Source: SG8-41 sp963699525 (lineage in GTDB: Bacteria > Pseudomonadota > Gammaproteobacteria > Burkholderiales > SG8-41). From it: a stretch of DNA of 64,000 bases. A program made the translations under genes and the position numbers. Shown one piece after another: positions 1-10,900 of this stretch (within the stretch, counting starts at the first letter, position 1; each line of letters starts with the position of its first letter). The notes beneath the pieces are model-generated. The model had not been told where the DNA came from. It saw nothing but the letters and a program-made list of their open reading frames with translations, and ran no database searches. The stretch is from contig CAVOUI010000009.1 of assembly GCA_963699525.1 (NCBI GenBank), positions 496,001-560,000 of the forward strand. Reading direction: 5' to 3'.

Positions 1-3000
1 GCGTGTCATCGCCCGCGCCGCCCTCGAGCAGGTTGGCGAAGGCATCCCCGGTGAGGCTGTCGGTGCCGGCGGTGCCGAGCACGTGCTCGATGCCGCTCAC
101 CGTGGCCACATCGCCACCGGGGCCATTGACCGCGTCGCCATTGAACGGATCGGCGTCGGAGGTGCCCGCACCCAGATTGACGCTCACCCCGACTCCTCCC
201 CCGTAGAAGATGCCGTTGCTCACAAACTCCAGCCGGTCGAAGCCAGCGCCGCCTTCGATCGAGTCATGCCCGCGCGTCTGGCGCAACACGTCATCGCCCG
301 CGCCACCCAAGAGCGTGTCGTCCATCGTGCCGGGGGTGGCGTCACCTGACCCGGAGCCCGCCAGGGTGTCGTTACCCGCCCCGCCCTCCAGCCGGTTGGC
401 AACGTTGGTGGCGCCCTGGATGTAATCGTTGAACGCCGAGCCGATCACGTTCTCGAAGCCGCTGATCGTGTCGGTGCTGCCGAAGCCGTCGCTCGCGGTA
501 CCGGGCGTTACCGAGACCCCGCCGATCGTGACGGTCGTCGTGGTGAACATGTTCACGATCACCCGCGTGGGCGAATCGTCGTAGAGCAGCGTGTCAGTGC
601 CCGCCCCACCCACCAGGAGTCCGCCCCTGCGCCGCCCTTGACATCGTTCTCGCTGCTGCCGGTGAGTATGTCGTTGAAATTGGTGCCGATAACGCCTTCG
701 ATGTTCATGTACGAATCGTTGCCAAGGCCTGGCAGGACACCGGTCGGACCAAAATGTTCCGAAGTTGGTACCTTGACTCAGGGTGAAATTGATTCCTGCG
801 GTGCCATCCGAAAGATCAAGCAGGTCAGACCCTGCGCCGCCGTCGATCACGTCGTTGCCGCCTTGGCCCTCGAGCCGGTTGGCGAAGGCATCCCCGGTGA
901 GTCTGTCGTTGCCGGTGGTGCCGAGCACGTACTCGATGCCGCTCACCGTGGCCACATCGCCCCCAGCGCCGTTCACGCTATCCACGCCACCCGCATCGGC
1001 GTCGGAAGTGCCCGCGCCCAGATCGACGTTGACGCCGAAGACTCCGCCATAGGCGATGCCGTTGCCCACGAACTCCAGCCGGTCGAAGCCCGCGCCACCG
1101 TCGATGACGTCGTTGCCGCGCGACTGGCGCAGCACGTCGTCGCCCGCGCCGCCCAGGAGCGTGTCATTCGCCGCAAAGGGGACGGGCATGTTGATGCCGT
1201 CGCTCACCCCGGAGCCCACCAGGGTGTCGTTGCCCGCTCCGCCGTCGAGCACGTTGGCAACATTGCTTGATGCCCTGGATCCAATCGTCGAACGCCGAGC
1301 CGATGACGTTCTCGAAGCCGCTGATCGCATCGGTGGTGCCGAAACCGTCGAGCGCGGAGTTCGCCAGCACGGTAATGCCGTCTACCGTGATGGGGTCTGT
1401 CACGCGCAAGTTGACGATCACCCGCGTGGGCGAATCGTTGTAGAGCAGCGTGTCGGTGTCCGCCCCGCCCACCAGCGAGTCCGCGCCCGCACCACCCTTG
1501 ATCGTGTCGTTGCCGCCGCCGCCATAGAGGCTGTCCGCGCCCGTTCCGCCCGTCAGCGAGTCGGCGCCATCGAATCCGTACATCGCATTCGGCGATCCCG
1601 CAAGCGGCGCGAGGGCAGTATCGTTACCGCTCGTCCCGAGATAGAGACCGACCACATCTGCCGTGGCGGTGCCATCGGTCACCTGCAGCGTGCCCGACAC
1701 GGCGGACGCTTGCTGAGTGGGCGTCAAGACTGTGAGATCGTCTCTGGTGATCGTGGGATTACCGAAAGCATTGGCAAAAGGACTCGCCAACGAAAGCGTT
1801 TCATTGTCCGCGTCGCTGGCAACAAAGCTGATCGAGGTCTCGGTTACCACCAGGCCAGCGACGGTAGGCGCATCGTTGATCGCTGTCACCGCGAACGAGG
1901 CCTGCCCGATGTCGGTCTTGGTATCGGGTGCCCCATTGGTAGTGCCGTCGTCCTGAACCGTGTAGTCGAACGACGCCACACCGTTAAAGTTCGCAGCTGG
2001 CGTGAACTCAACGTGCCCACCGACGAGCGACACTGTGCCACCGACCGAATTGCTTACCGCTGTCACCGTCAGCGCTTGCGCCACCTCCGGATCGCCGTCA
2101 CTGTCATTGCCCGTCAGTTCCGCGAAGCTGATCGTGCGCGTCCCGCTGTCCTCCACCACGCTCGTCAAAACGTCGTCAGTTGCAACGGGGGCGTCGTTCA
2201 CCGCGGTCACGTTCAGCGTCAGGGTGTATGCGCTGGCGCTGAAGTCGGTGCCGTCGCCCACCTTGAAGCCAACGCTGGCGTAGGGTGTTCCATTCTCGTT
2301 GGCATCTGGCACGAAGCGCAGTCTGCCCGTGCTGATGTCGGCCGCGCTGATCTCCTGGTTCGGCGCCACCGCCACCCAGGTGCCGCCGCCGGTGTCGTAT
2401 TCCAGGCTGCCGTTGCTCTCCAGAGTGGTGATCTTCACCGCTGCGATCGCGGTACCTTCCACGTCGGCGTAGCTGCCGAAGTCGTCCAGCCCCAGAGTTA
2501 GCGGCGTATCTTCGGCGGTCGTCTCCGAGTCATCGGTCGAGGTCGGCGCGACGTTCACCTGCGCTTCGGAGACCCCGATGAAGTCAGACGCGACGAGATT
2601 CAGTCCGCAGGTGTTCTTTCAGCTCGATCTTGAGGTCAGCGATGCCGTCGCCGCTGGTGTCGGCGTATACATAGGTGCTGGTCGGGCCGTTGTGATACCA
2701 GACCGCCCAGGCGCCAGGGACTGCCGGGTCCTCGCCCTTCCAAATGAGATCGAGATCGGATGAGCTGTTGCGAAATGCCGAGAGATCGATTTTGTCCTGA
2801 CCCTGGGTGAAATCGAGAATACGGTCCCAGCCGCCTGCCACCGGAGAATCGGTCGCCTGCAGATAGACGAAATGATCCCGGCCCGAGCCGCCGGTGAGCT
2901 GGTCGGCACCCGATCCGCCAACCAGCGTGTCGTTGCCGCTGCCGCCGTAGAGAGTATCGTTGCCCGCGTCTCCGACGATCTTGTCGTTGCCTTTACCGCC

Positions 3001-3177
3001 GTCTATCCAATCATTGCCGGCGCCGCCAACGATCGAGTCATTGCCGTTGCCACCGAGCACCTTGTCGTTACCATTGCCGCCGCTGAGCGTGTCGTCCCCA
3101 CCCAGGCCTAAGATCAGGTCATCCTTGTTGGTGCCGATGCGGTTGTTATCGCTGTTCGTGCCGATGATGATTGCCAT
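1..3177 (-). CDS. RTX1: large RTX / cadherin-like repeat protein (3' end off left edge; frameshifted)
   Basis: Probable calcium-binding secreted surface or extracellular protein. The start ATG at 3177 follows a GGGAAAA ribosome site. About 120 N-terminal residues are glycine/aspartate nonapeptides of the GGxGxDxLx type. Next comes a serralysin-C-like segment with the motif WDRILDFTQGQDKIDLS, then two tandem-95/cadherin-like domains (VNDAP and INDAP linkers), then further RTX modules that repeat every ~850 bp. The frame breaks near 2618 (one extra T on the plus strand; restoring it reads LKNTCGLNLVASDFIGV into the next domain), near 1268 (one extra base compared with the parallel module at ~415), and again between about 600 and 780. 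I treat these as sequencing insertions. RTX repeats at the N-terminus are unusual because they normally sit next to the C-terminal secretion signal. The real C-terminus lies outside the window. The N-terminus is paralogous to RTX2 at 58808-61176. Confidence 0.85.
20..1480 (-). repeat. Tandem ~850-bp RTX modules inside RTX1
   Basis: The stretch at about 20-625 is repeated at about 866-1480. Matching landmarks are GGCGAAGGCATCCCCGGTGA at 35 and 881 (offset 846) and ACGTTCTCGAAGCCGCTGATCG at 447 and 1306 (offset 859). The modules differ by scattered substitutions and a small in-frame length change. Each encodes roughly 285 residues of RTX plus linker. The array probably continues off the left edge. 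Near-identical modules of this size are prone to assembly collapse. Confidence 0.8.
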
Positions 3178-3392
3178 GGCGTTTTCCCTATGGAAAGTGA
3201 GGCTGGCGGAATGCCGTATCCAGTTACGCGGGATTTAGCACGACCGTGGGAATAGTCGTTTCTTACTGCGATCCTCCCCACCCGGCTGGGGGATACATAC
3301 TGCAAAACAGCGTGGCATTTTTGGGGGCAGCGCACAATAGGAGCTTCAACCCGGCGCCTCGCTTCTGCGCCCATTCCTCCGTCAGGTCCGGC

Positions 3393-3470
3393 CGATCATA
3401 GGGGAGAGGTGACGCGGGGGAAATCCCATGATCATGGGATAGGGCTCCGGCCCGCATCGGCCTATGATCG
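3393..3470. promoter_or_regulatory. Symmetric three-part inverted repeat between RTX1 and the response regulator (candidate operator)
   Basis: The intergenic region 3178-3497 separates divergent RTX1 and the response regulator. At its centre is a perfect 18-bp palindrome, ATCCCATGATCATGGGAT, at 3423-3440. A perfect 10-bp inverted pair flanks it: CGATCATAGG at 3393-3402 and CCTATGATCG at 3461-3470. All three share the centre 3431.5 and the core ATGATC/GATCAT. The right arm ends 27 bp before the regulator ATG. That position suits autoregulation and possibly control of RTX1. I see no convincing sigma-70 promoter in the rest of this gap. Confidence 0.55.
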
Positions 3471-3497
3471 CGTAGCAGGACGGGCTTGCGGCAGAAT

Positions 3498-4241
3498 ATG
3501 GAAGAAATTCAAGCGTTGGCGGGGCAGATGAGCGAGCAGCCTGGCGCACCATTGCGGGTGATGATCGTCGAGGATGACCCCGTCATGCTCGAGCGCTTTG
3601 CGGCTGCGCTCGTGCGCGACCCGCGTACCCGGGTCGTGGAGAAGGTGCGCTCGGGAAAGGAGGCGATCGCACGCCTGCTGCTGGTTACGCCCGACGTCCT
3701 CCTCGTCGACCTGGGACTGCCCGACATTCACGGAACGGAAGTCATCCGCTTCGCCGCGCGCAACCTCCCGGAGTGCGACATCATGGTGGTCACCGTGTTC
3801 GGCGACGAGCGCAACGTCGTCGCGAGCATCGAATCAGGGGCGACCGGCTACGTGCTGAAGGATTGCAGCGATGCGGATCTGATCACCCGCATCCTGGAGC
3901 TGCGCGCCGGCGGCTCGCCGATGAGCCCGGGTATCGCGCGCATCGTGTTGAACCAGATGCGCGCCGGAACTAAGGCGGCGCCCGGCCCGGGGCGACGCGG
4001 CGCGGGCGAGGGCACGTCATCGGCGCTCACCGCTCGCGAAACCGATGTACTGCGCCTGCTTTCGCGCGGCTATAACTACGCCGAGGTCGGCGACCGGCTC
4101 GGCATCTCGGTGAATACGGTGACAAGCCACATCAAGAACAGCTATCGCAAGCTTGCGGTTCACTCCGGCACGGCGGCGGTGACGCGGGCGGCGGAATTGG
4201 GGCTGCTGCGGCCCGGTGGAGACAAGGGCAGCGCGGGTTGA
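3498..4241 (+). CDS. NarL/LuxR-family two-component response regulator
   Basis: DNA-binding response regulator of 247 residues. The receiver domain (about 19-135) has the acidic pocket E25-D26-D27, phosphoacceptor D71 in LLVDLGLPD, T99 and K121. A Pro/Gly-rich linker follows. A LuxR-type helix-turn-helix at about 175-237 carries LTARETDVLRLLSRG and VNTVTSHIKNSYRKL. I chose the ATG at 3498. An upstream TTG at 3486 (after AGGACGGG) and an ATG at 3528 are alternatives, and all precede the receiver fold. It converges on the histidine kinase at 4271-5233 with a 29-bp gap, so that kinase is the likely partner. The symmetric repeat at 3393-3470 just upstream is a plausible binding site. Target genes are unknown; divergent RTX1 is the obvious candidate. 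Confidence 0.9.
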   Translation: MEEIQALAGQMSEQPGAPLRVMIVEDDPVMLERFAAALVRDPRTRVVEKVRSGKEAIARLLLVTPDVLLVDLGLPDIHGTEVIRFAARNLPECDIMVVTVFGDERNVVASIESGATGYVLKDCSDADLITRILELRAGGSPMSPGIARIVLNQMRAGTKAAPGPGRRGAGEGTSSALTARETDVLRLLSRGYNYAEVGDRLGISVNTVTSHIKNSYRKLAVHSGTAAVTRAAELGLLRPGGDKGSAG

Positions 4242-4270
4242 GAGGCGAGGACGACGGGATCCGAGGTTCT

Positions 4271-5233
4271 TCAGGCGGCTTGGGATACGGTGCCACTGAC
4301 CGGGGCGCGGGGAAGGTAGAGCTTTATGACGGTCCCTTTGCCCGGATGGGACTGGATCCGCAAACGCGCGCCGATGCGCAGCGCCCGGGCCCGCATGCTG
4401 GCGAGCCCCAGGCCGGCGGCGTAGCACGACGTGTCGAACCCGCGGCCGTCGTCCTGGATACAGACTTCGACCTCCCCATTGCAGGCCCTGGCGCTGAGGC
4501 GCAGGACTTTCGCCCCGGAGTGCTTCAGTGCATTGGTGATCGCCTCGAGCACGATGCGCTGCAGGGCGAACACGGTCGATGGCTTCAATTCGACTACGTC
4601 GGGCAGCTCCTCCACTTCCCACGCCAGGCGCACGCCGGAGGAGCGGATGATGTGGTCCAACCGGTAGCGCAGGGCCCCGAGCACCGCGGCGAGGTCGCCG
4701 TCCCGCGGCTGCAGGGCGTCGATCGCGATGCGCATTTCCTGGAGAACTTCCTGCACGCACTTCTCGATGCTCGTGCGGTCCGCTTCTCCCGACTGCACGT
4801 GCCGCAGCAGACCGACCAGGCTCGCGCCCACGCCGTCGTGAAGGTCGGCGAGTATGCGCTGGCGTTCGCTCACTTGCGCCCACTCGCGCTTCGCCTCCTC
4901 GACGCGCGCGTAGGTGGCCTTGATCTCCTCCGATTTTTCGGCAATCCGGCGCTCGAGTTCGGAGTTCAAGCGTTGCAGCTCGGAGGTCGCTGCCATGAAG
5001 TGCTCGATGACCGCAGCGCCGGCCGCGAGTATCGTGAAGAGGACGAATGCCGCCCGCAGGACGCGCGGAATCGAATCGGTATAGTCGAGCGCCCGCGCGA
5101 TCTCCGAGAGCACGAGCATCGCGAAGAGCAGCAGCGCTCCCGCGGCGGCAGCGCGGGTGAGCGCGAGCGAGCGCGGAGCGTAGCGAATATAAGCGGCGAG
5201 GTTCACCGGGCCCCATCCCTGTCCTGCTTCCAT
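4271..5233 (-). CDS. Membrane sensor histidine kinase, HPK7 (NarX/UhpB-like) type
   Basis: Histidine kinase of 320 residues. Two predicted membrane helices (about 28-47 and 59-79) enclose only a short loop, so there is no obvious extracytoplasmic sensor domain. A coiled coil follows at about 83-125. The HisKA_3 dimerisation motif RILADLHDGVGASLVGLL contains the phosphorylatable H132. The ATPase domain shows the N box (EAITNALKHSG, about 230-240), G1 (DDGRGFD, 261-267) and G2 (GLGLASMRARA, from 275). It is convergent with the response regulator, which is the receiver type expected for HPK7 kinases. The stimulus cannot be read from the sequence; sensing may be through the membrane segment or a partner protein. 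Confidence 0.9.
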   Translation of the reverse strand: MEAGQGWGPVNLAAYIRYAPRSLALTRAAAAGALLLFAMLVLSEIARALDYTDSIPRVLRAAFVLFTILAAGAAVIEHFMAATSELQRLNSELERRIAEKSEEIKATYARVEEAKREWAQVSERQRILADLHDGVGASLVGLLRHVQSGEADRTSIEKCVQEVLQEMRIAIDALQPRDGDLAAVLGALRYRLDHIIRSSGVRLAWEVEELPDVVELKPSTVFALQRIVLEAITNALKHSGAKVLRLSARACNGEVEVCIQDDGRGFDTSCYAAGLGLASMRARALRIGARLRIQSHPGKGTVIKLYLPRAPVSGTVSQAA

Positions 5234-5448
5234 GAACGCATTCTTGGGCGAGCGGGGTTCCGGATCGCTTACGAGTCGGTTACCGATGGCTTACAGGTAT
5301 TGCTGCGGTGCGGAAGCCGGCGCCCGTTCCGCGCCGGTGCGGGAGTAGGTCCAAGCGATTCCCGCCGCGCGAACTGTTGTATGATCAATGCATTACCGCG
5401 CCGCCGCGCCGCATACAAGGCGCACACGCACCAGCAGGGGGTGCCTCG

Positions 5449-7295
5449 ATGAGCGAGCAGGCGTTTCCCGACGCGCTGCAACCACAGTACCGGATGCACT
5501 GGTACACGATCGAGCGTGTACTGGGGCAGGGCGGGTTCGGCATCACGTATCTCGCCCGCGACACCAATCTCGACCAGCTCGTCGCCATCAAGGAATACCT
5601 GCCGGTGGAGGTGGCGACGCGCCGCCCGGATTCGACCGTGCGCTCCCGCAGCGATGGGCAGCGCGAGCGCTACCGCTGGGGGCTCGACCGCTTCATCCAG
5701 GAAGCGCGCACGCTCGCGCGCTTCGATCACCCGAACATCGTGCGCGTGCATTCCGTGTTCGAGCACAACGGCACGGCCTACATGGTGATGCGGTTCGAGG
5801 AGGGCGACAACCTCGGCGCGGTGCTCGAGCGGCGCGGGACGCTGCCTGAACGGGACCTGCTGCGCATCCTGCTGCCGGTCCTCGATGGCCTGGAGCTGGT
5901 GCACAACGCCGGCTTCATCCACCGCGACATCAAGCCGGACAACATCCACATCCGCTCCGACGGCAGCCCCGTGCTGCTCGATTTCGGATCGGCGCGCCAC
6001 TCGCTCGGCAAGGCCCACACGCTGACGATCCTGGTCGCGCCCGGCTACGCGCCGTTCGAGCAGTATCACAGCAGCTCGGAAAACCAGGGCCCGTGGACCG
6101 ACATCTACGGTCTTGGCGCGACCTGCTACCGCGCGATCGCCGGGATGGCGCCCATGGACGCGATCACCCGCAGCAAGGGCATCCTGGGCAGCACTCGCGA
6201 AGTTCTCGCGCCTGCGCGCGCGATCGGCAGCGGCCGCTATTCCGCTCAACTGCTCGCCGCCGTCGATCACGCGCTCGAGTTCGTCGAGAAAAACCGGCCG
6301 CAATCGGTGGCCGAGTGGCGGCGGGAGATCTTGGGAGAGGCCGGCGCACCCGCCGGCGCGGATAAACCGGTGCAAGCTGCTCCTCAGCGGGCAATACCAT
6401 CGCCGACCCCACCCGTCACACCGCCACTACCCCAGCCTGCGGCTTCTTCGGCGGGCACCGTGCGAGTCGAGCCGGCTGTATCGACTCGCACGGAAAGGCC
6501 AGTCCTACGCGCACCTATTGCATGGGCGATAGCCGGTGCGATTGCTGGCGCGGTCGCCATCGGAGTTTTCCTGTGGCCCAGGAACTCCGATCGCGATGCG
6601 GAACGGAGACTAGAGCAGATACAGGCGCAGCTCGCGGAGGCGCAAAAGCGCCTGGCAGAGGACCGGGCGCTCGACGGGAAAGCCCGCGAGCAGGTTATGG
6701 CGCTCCTGGCGGAGCAGCAGAAGCTGGAAGAAGCGAAACGGCGCCAGGAGGACCAGGTGCGCCTCGCGGAGCAGAAGAAGCGGGATGAAGAAAGACGGCG
6801 GATGGACGAGGAGGCGCAAAAGCGTCTCGAGGAGAAGCAGCGACTCGCCGAGGCGCGGCTGCGCAAGGAGGAGGAAGCGCGCAGTCGACTGCAAGAGCAG
6901 CAACGGCAGGAATTAGCTCGGCTCGAGGAGGAGCGGCGGCGCCTGGCCTTAGCAGAATCCGCCAGGACCGCTCGCCCCACCAAGCCGTCGCCGCAAGAAC
7001 TTCAACTTGCGCAGGGAGAAGCTGCGCTGGCGCGCCGCGAATATGAGAAGGCATACGAAATCCTGCGGCCCTGGCATATGGCGGCAATGCCCGGGCCCAG
7101 GACCGGCTCGCCGAGATGTACGCGGGCGGAATGGGCGTACCGAAGAACAACAACCAGGCCTACATCTGGTACAGCCTGGCGGCGCAAGGGGGTAGCACGA
7201 CTGCGCCAGCCGAGCGCGAGAGGATCGCGCGGCTGCTGCAGCCGGTCGAGGTACAGCAGGCGGACGTAGTCGTTCAGAACTGGCGGCCACGCTGA
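5449..7295 (+). CDS. Membrane-anchored Ser/Thr protein kinase with coiled coil and Sel1-like tail (one frameshift)
   Basis: Hanks-type kinase, 615 residues after correction. The start ATG follows AGGGGGTG. Kinase landmarks: glycine loop GQGGFG (26-31), K48, E85, HRD (158-160), N165, DFG (178-180), an APGYAPFEQY activation-segment end and D218. A Pro-rich linker leads to one membrane helix (about 354-376), then a long Glu/Arg/Lys-rich coiled coil, then a C-terminal Sel1/TPR-like repeat (AEMYAGGMGVPKNNNQAY). A single missing base near 7070 breaks the frame between EKAYEILRP and the Sel1 repeat. Restoring it extends the protein to the TGA at 7293-7295. The kinase faces the cytoplasm and the Sel1 tail would be periplasmic, unlike PASTA-tailed kinases. 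The APFEQY pattern is common in proteobacterial kinases of this group. Substrates are unknown. Confidence 0.88.
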
Positions 7296-7333
7296 CGCCG
7301 GTCTGGCTAGAGGCGGGAAGAGGAGGGGCGCTC

Positions 7334-7956
7334 ATGGCAACGAGGGTCTTTGAATTTCCTGGCAGCCGTTGGCTTGCGACATGCTGCGCGGCGGCCGCGG
7401 TGCTGATGTCGGGCTGCGTCACCGTTGAGGACAAGAGGTGCGCGGTCGAACTCATCAATAAGGAATTCCGCAAGGACTATGAGGCAATCCTCGTGAAAGA
7501 CGGGACCCGCGTCTTCTCGGTATCGCGCGCGGAAGCGTACGACGCGGTGCGCGTGGCATGGCGCGACTGCAGATGACCGTCGAAGCGCAGGACCCGGTGT
7601 TGGGATACGTCAACGTCTATGCGCCTGCTCCGCTACCGCTCACTGATCAGGAGTGGAAAGAGGCGGCTGCTGCGGACATTGGCCGGACGCGGGAAATCAT
7701 CGGGCCCTGTGTTGGATTGTTCAGAGTATTCTTCAACTTCGAGCCGGCAGGTCTCGAGAGTGTGATCAGCGGAACGGTCGTCGAATTGCCGACCGGTACC
7801 GCAATCTCGTTCACGGCACGCATGCGTGAAATTGCGCCGCCGAAGTCGGGGTTCCCCCGCAGGGAATACCTGCCGCCGACCGCCGTCCGAATGGCGCTGC
7901 GCAAAATGTGGACCGAGATCGAGCGGGAATTCAAGACGACCTACCGGCGGCCCTGA
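7334..7956 (+). CDS. Unrecognised lipoprotein (one frameshift)
   Basis: I do not recognise a named family. The ATG at 7334 follows GAGGGG. The N-terminus is a lipoprotein signal with the lipobox MSGC at about residues 25-28. The frame breaks at about 7556: the first part ends after AEAYDAVRVA, and the continuation starts in another frame as MARLQMTVEAQDP and runs to the TGA at 7954-7956. Adding one base gives a single protein of about 207 residues with the smooth join VAMARLQMTVEAQD. The mature part is mixed alpha/beta with no catalytic motif I can name. It lies 38 bp downstream of the Ser/Thr kinase on the same strand and is probably cotranscribed with it. Its stop directly abuts the convergent STAND regulator stop. 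Confidence 0.7.
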
Positions 7957-10900
7957 TTACGCGAGCAGGGCGGTATAGACCGCCTGCGTTTCCTGCGACG
8001 GCATGATCTTGAGTCGCGTTGACAGCGCCGTGCGCAGCCGCTCGTAGGTGGCGAGCGCCTCGGAGCGCTCGCCGCGGCGCTGGTAGCACTGCATCAGGTT
8101 GCGGTAGAAGGCCTCGCACAGCCCGTCGGCGTCGATGCAGCGCAGGTAGCAATCTATCGCCGCTTCCGGCATCCCGTTGTCCTCCCACCAGCGCGCAACC
8201 CTCGTGAGGCACCGCAGCAGCTTGCCGCGGATCTGCTCGCGGCACGCGATGTAGCTCGGCTGCTCCGACTCGTCCGGGAGGAAGGGGCCGCGGTAGAGCG
8301 CGAGCGCTTCATCAGTCAGCGCGCGCAGCACCGGTTCCGCCCGCGCCCGGGGCTCACGCAACGCGCCGTCGAGCTCCGACAGGAGCTGGTCGAGCGCCCA
8401 CGTGTCCAACCACACGAGCCGGGGCTCGAGGCTCAGGCGCGTCTCGCGCAGCGTGAGCGCGTCGTCGTTGTCGAAGATCCGCCGCAGCCGGTGCAGCGTC
8501 GTGGTGAAGGACTTGTGCGCGTAGTCGGCATCCACGCGCGGCCACAGCGCGTCGGCAAGCTGGTCGCTGCGCACGTTTTGTCCCCCGAGCGCGATCAGCA
8601 CCTTCAGCAGTTCCATCGGGCGGCCCGGTCCCTTGCTCGAAAACTCAACCGGCTTGGACTCGTGCAACAGCGTGAAGCCGCCCAGCGTGGAGACCTGGAA
8701 GGGACGGGGCCACTCCTTCACGCGCAACGCCGACGGCGGCGGCGGGAGCTTCCACGCGCGCACCAGCGTGCGTACGTATTCGGGCTCGATGCCCCGGCGC
8801 ATGGCCAGCGCGCACGCCTCGGCGAGGAGCTTGGGACGGATCGCGGCGATGTAGCGCAATCCGAGTTCGCGCGCCAATGCGAATCCCGCCCGCAGCGCGG
8901 CCAGCGTGGCGTCCTCGTCATGCGCCAGGATTGCCGTGCCCGCCGCCGCGAAGTGTACCGGGACGCGGAGGAGCGGACTGCGAAGGCGTTCCGCGATGAC
9001 CTCCGCGCTGCGGACCTGCGCCTCGGCCCCCCGACGGTCGCCCTCGGCGGTCGCGAGCTGGGCCGCTCCAATGCGCGCGAAGCATTCCAGCCACGGAATT
9101 CCCAGTTCGACGGCGAGCGCGATGGCCAGCTTCGCTTCACTGCCGGCATCCGCAGCGTTGCCTTCGATCGCCGCGAGCCAGCACTTCAGATAGTGGATGA
9201 AGGCCTGATCCCCGCGGCGCAGGCGGGAGCCCGCGGCCTCGAGCGCCTGCAGCTCCGCGCGGGCAACCTCGCGGTCTCCGGCGCCCAGCGCCGCCGCAGC
9301 GGCTAGCGCGTGCAGCCACTCGTCGTATGCGCGCACCCCTTGCGCTTCCGCGATCGTGAGACCCTCGCGGGCGGTGCGCAGTGCAGCCCCCTGCGATCCG
9401 TCAAATATATTGCCCAGCGCGCATGCAATCTCGATCGCAATCCGCAGGTCCGGGGAATGCTCGATCGCCCGGGAGCGCAGCGCTCCGCTCGCGGCTTCGG
9501 CAGCCGTGAATTCCCCGCGATAGAGCGCCAACATTGCGCGCGCGAGCGCCAGTTCCGCCAGTATTGCGGATGCGGTTCGGGTATCCGGGCTCGCGCGGGC
9601 GACGCGCTCCGCGCGGTCGAGCCACTGGGTGAGCTTCTCGTTGCCGGGGTCGCGCAGCAGGAGCATGCGGATCAGCATCGCCGCGGCGGCCAGATCGACG
9701 CCGCCGCCACGCTCGCCCCCGGTCAGAAGCCCGGAAAGAGTGCCGATCCATTGATCGAGCGCGGTCAAGTCGTCGAACTCCAGTATGATCGCGCGCGCCA
9801 CCCCGCAGCAGCTCCGTATCACGCCGCGCGCGTCGCCGGCACGTTGGAACCCCTCGTAGGCCTGCGCGAACAGGCGGCGCGCCGTCCGCGGACTGGCATG
9901 CGCGCGGCTCGCCGCCTGGGCGAGGAGGAGTCGCGGGTCGGACTCAATCGTTCCGGCGGGCAGTAAATCGAGCCAGCCGCCCAGGGTCTCGCTGCGTCCC
10001 TGGTCGAGCATGGCGTCCGCCTCTTCGGCGGTGAGGCGAGCGATCTCTGCCCACTCGCGGTTCTCGGCGAGCAGCGACACCGCATCTTCCAGGTGCCCCG
10101 CGCCGCGCAGCAGGGCAGCAGCGCGCTTCAGCTCCGCGGCGCCCACCGCGTCGGGAAGGGTCTGGGCCGCGCGGTCGCGCAGGAAATCGCGCAGCAGGGG
10201 ATGCACCTGGTAGAAGCGGCCTTCGTCCCCCGGCACCTCCCGCACAAAATAGTCGTTCTGCGACAGGTTGCGCAGCAGGCGCCCGGCGCGCTCGTCCCCG
10301 CTCAGCGCCTCGGCGACCTCCGCGCTCATCCGCGGCAGGCACGCGATCTTCAGCAAAAACTGCTGCGTCTTCGGCTCGAAGCGCTCGAAGATCTCGCCGG
10401 CCAGGTAATCGAATATGACCTTGGGCGTGGCGTCCCCCGGCAGGTCCGCGACGCGACCGGAGACCTTCGCGTGCTCGAGCATCAGCACGAGCCCCGCTGC
10501 CCAGCCCTGCGTGCGCTCGAGCAGCTTCGCCACCGCGTCCGGCGCGAGCGACTGGCCGCGCAGGTTCGCGATATCGGCGATCTCGGCGGACCCGATGCGC
10601 AGGTCTTCCGATCCCAGGTGCACCATTCCGCCGGCGAGGCGCATGCGCGCGAGCGCCGCGGGCGGCTCGTTCCGGCTGACGATCACGACGCAGCAGTGGC
10701 CCGGCACCTGCGTGAGGCCGGCCTCGAGCACGGCATGCAGCGCGCTGTTGGCGGAAACTTCGTGCAGATTGTCGAGCACGAGCACCGTGGGCGCCTTGGC
10801 GTGCATGAAGAGCTGGCGGAAGAAATTCCGCGCGAACGCCGCGACATCCCCGGCGTACTGCGGCGCGAACGCGGGGAGCTCGCGCGAACGGCCTGCCTCG

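Noticed and set aside
2890..3120. Regular short repeats resembling a CRISPR or microsatellite array
   Set aside because: They are codon-level repeats of RTX nonapeptides within a reading frame, with no constant direct repeat and unique spacers. The same applies at 60760-61170.
3301..3317. A sigma-54-like TGCCAC...TTGCA on the minus strand upstream of RTX1
   Set aside because: It has one wrong base in the critical GG doublet and a spacer one base too long. It becomes plausible only if another insertion error is assumed.
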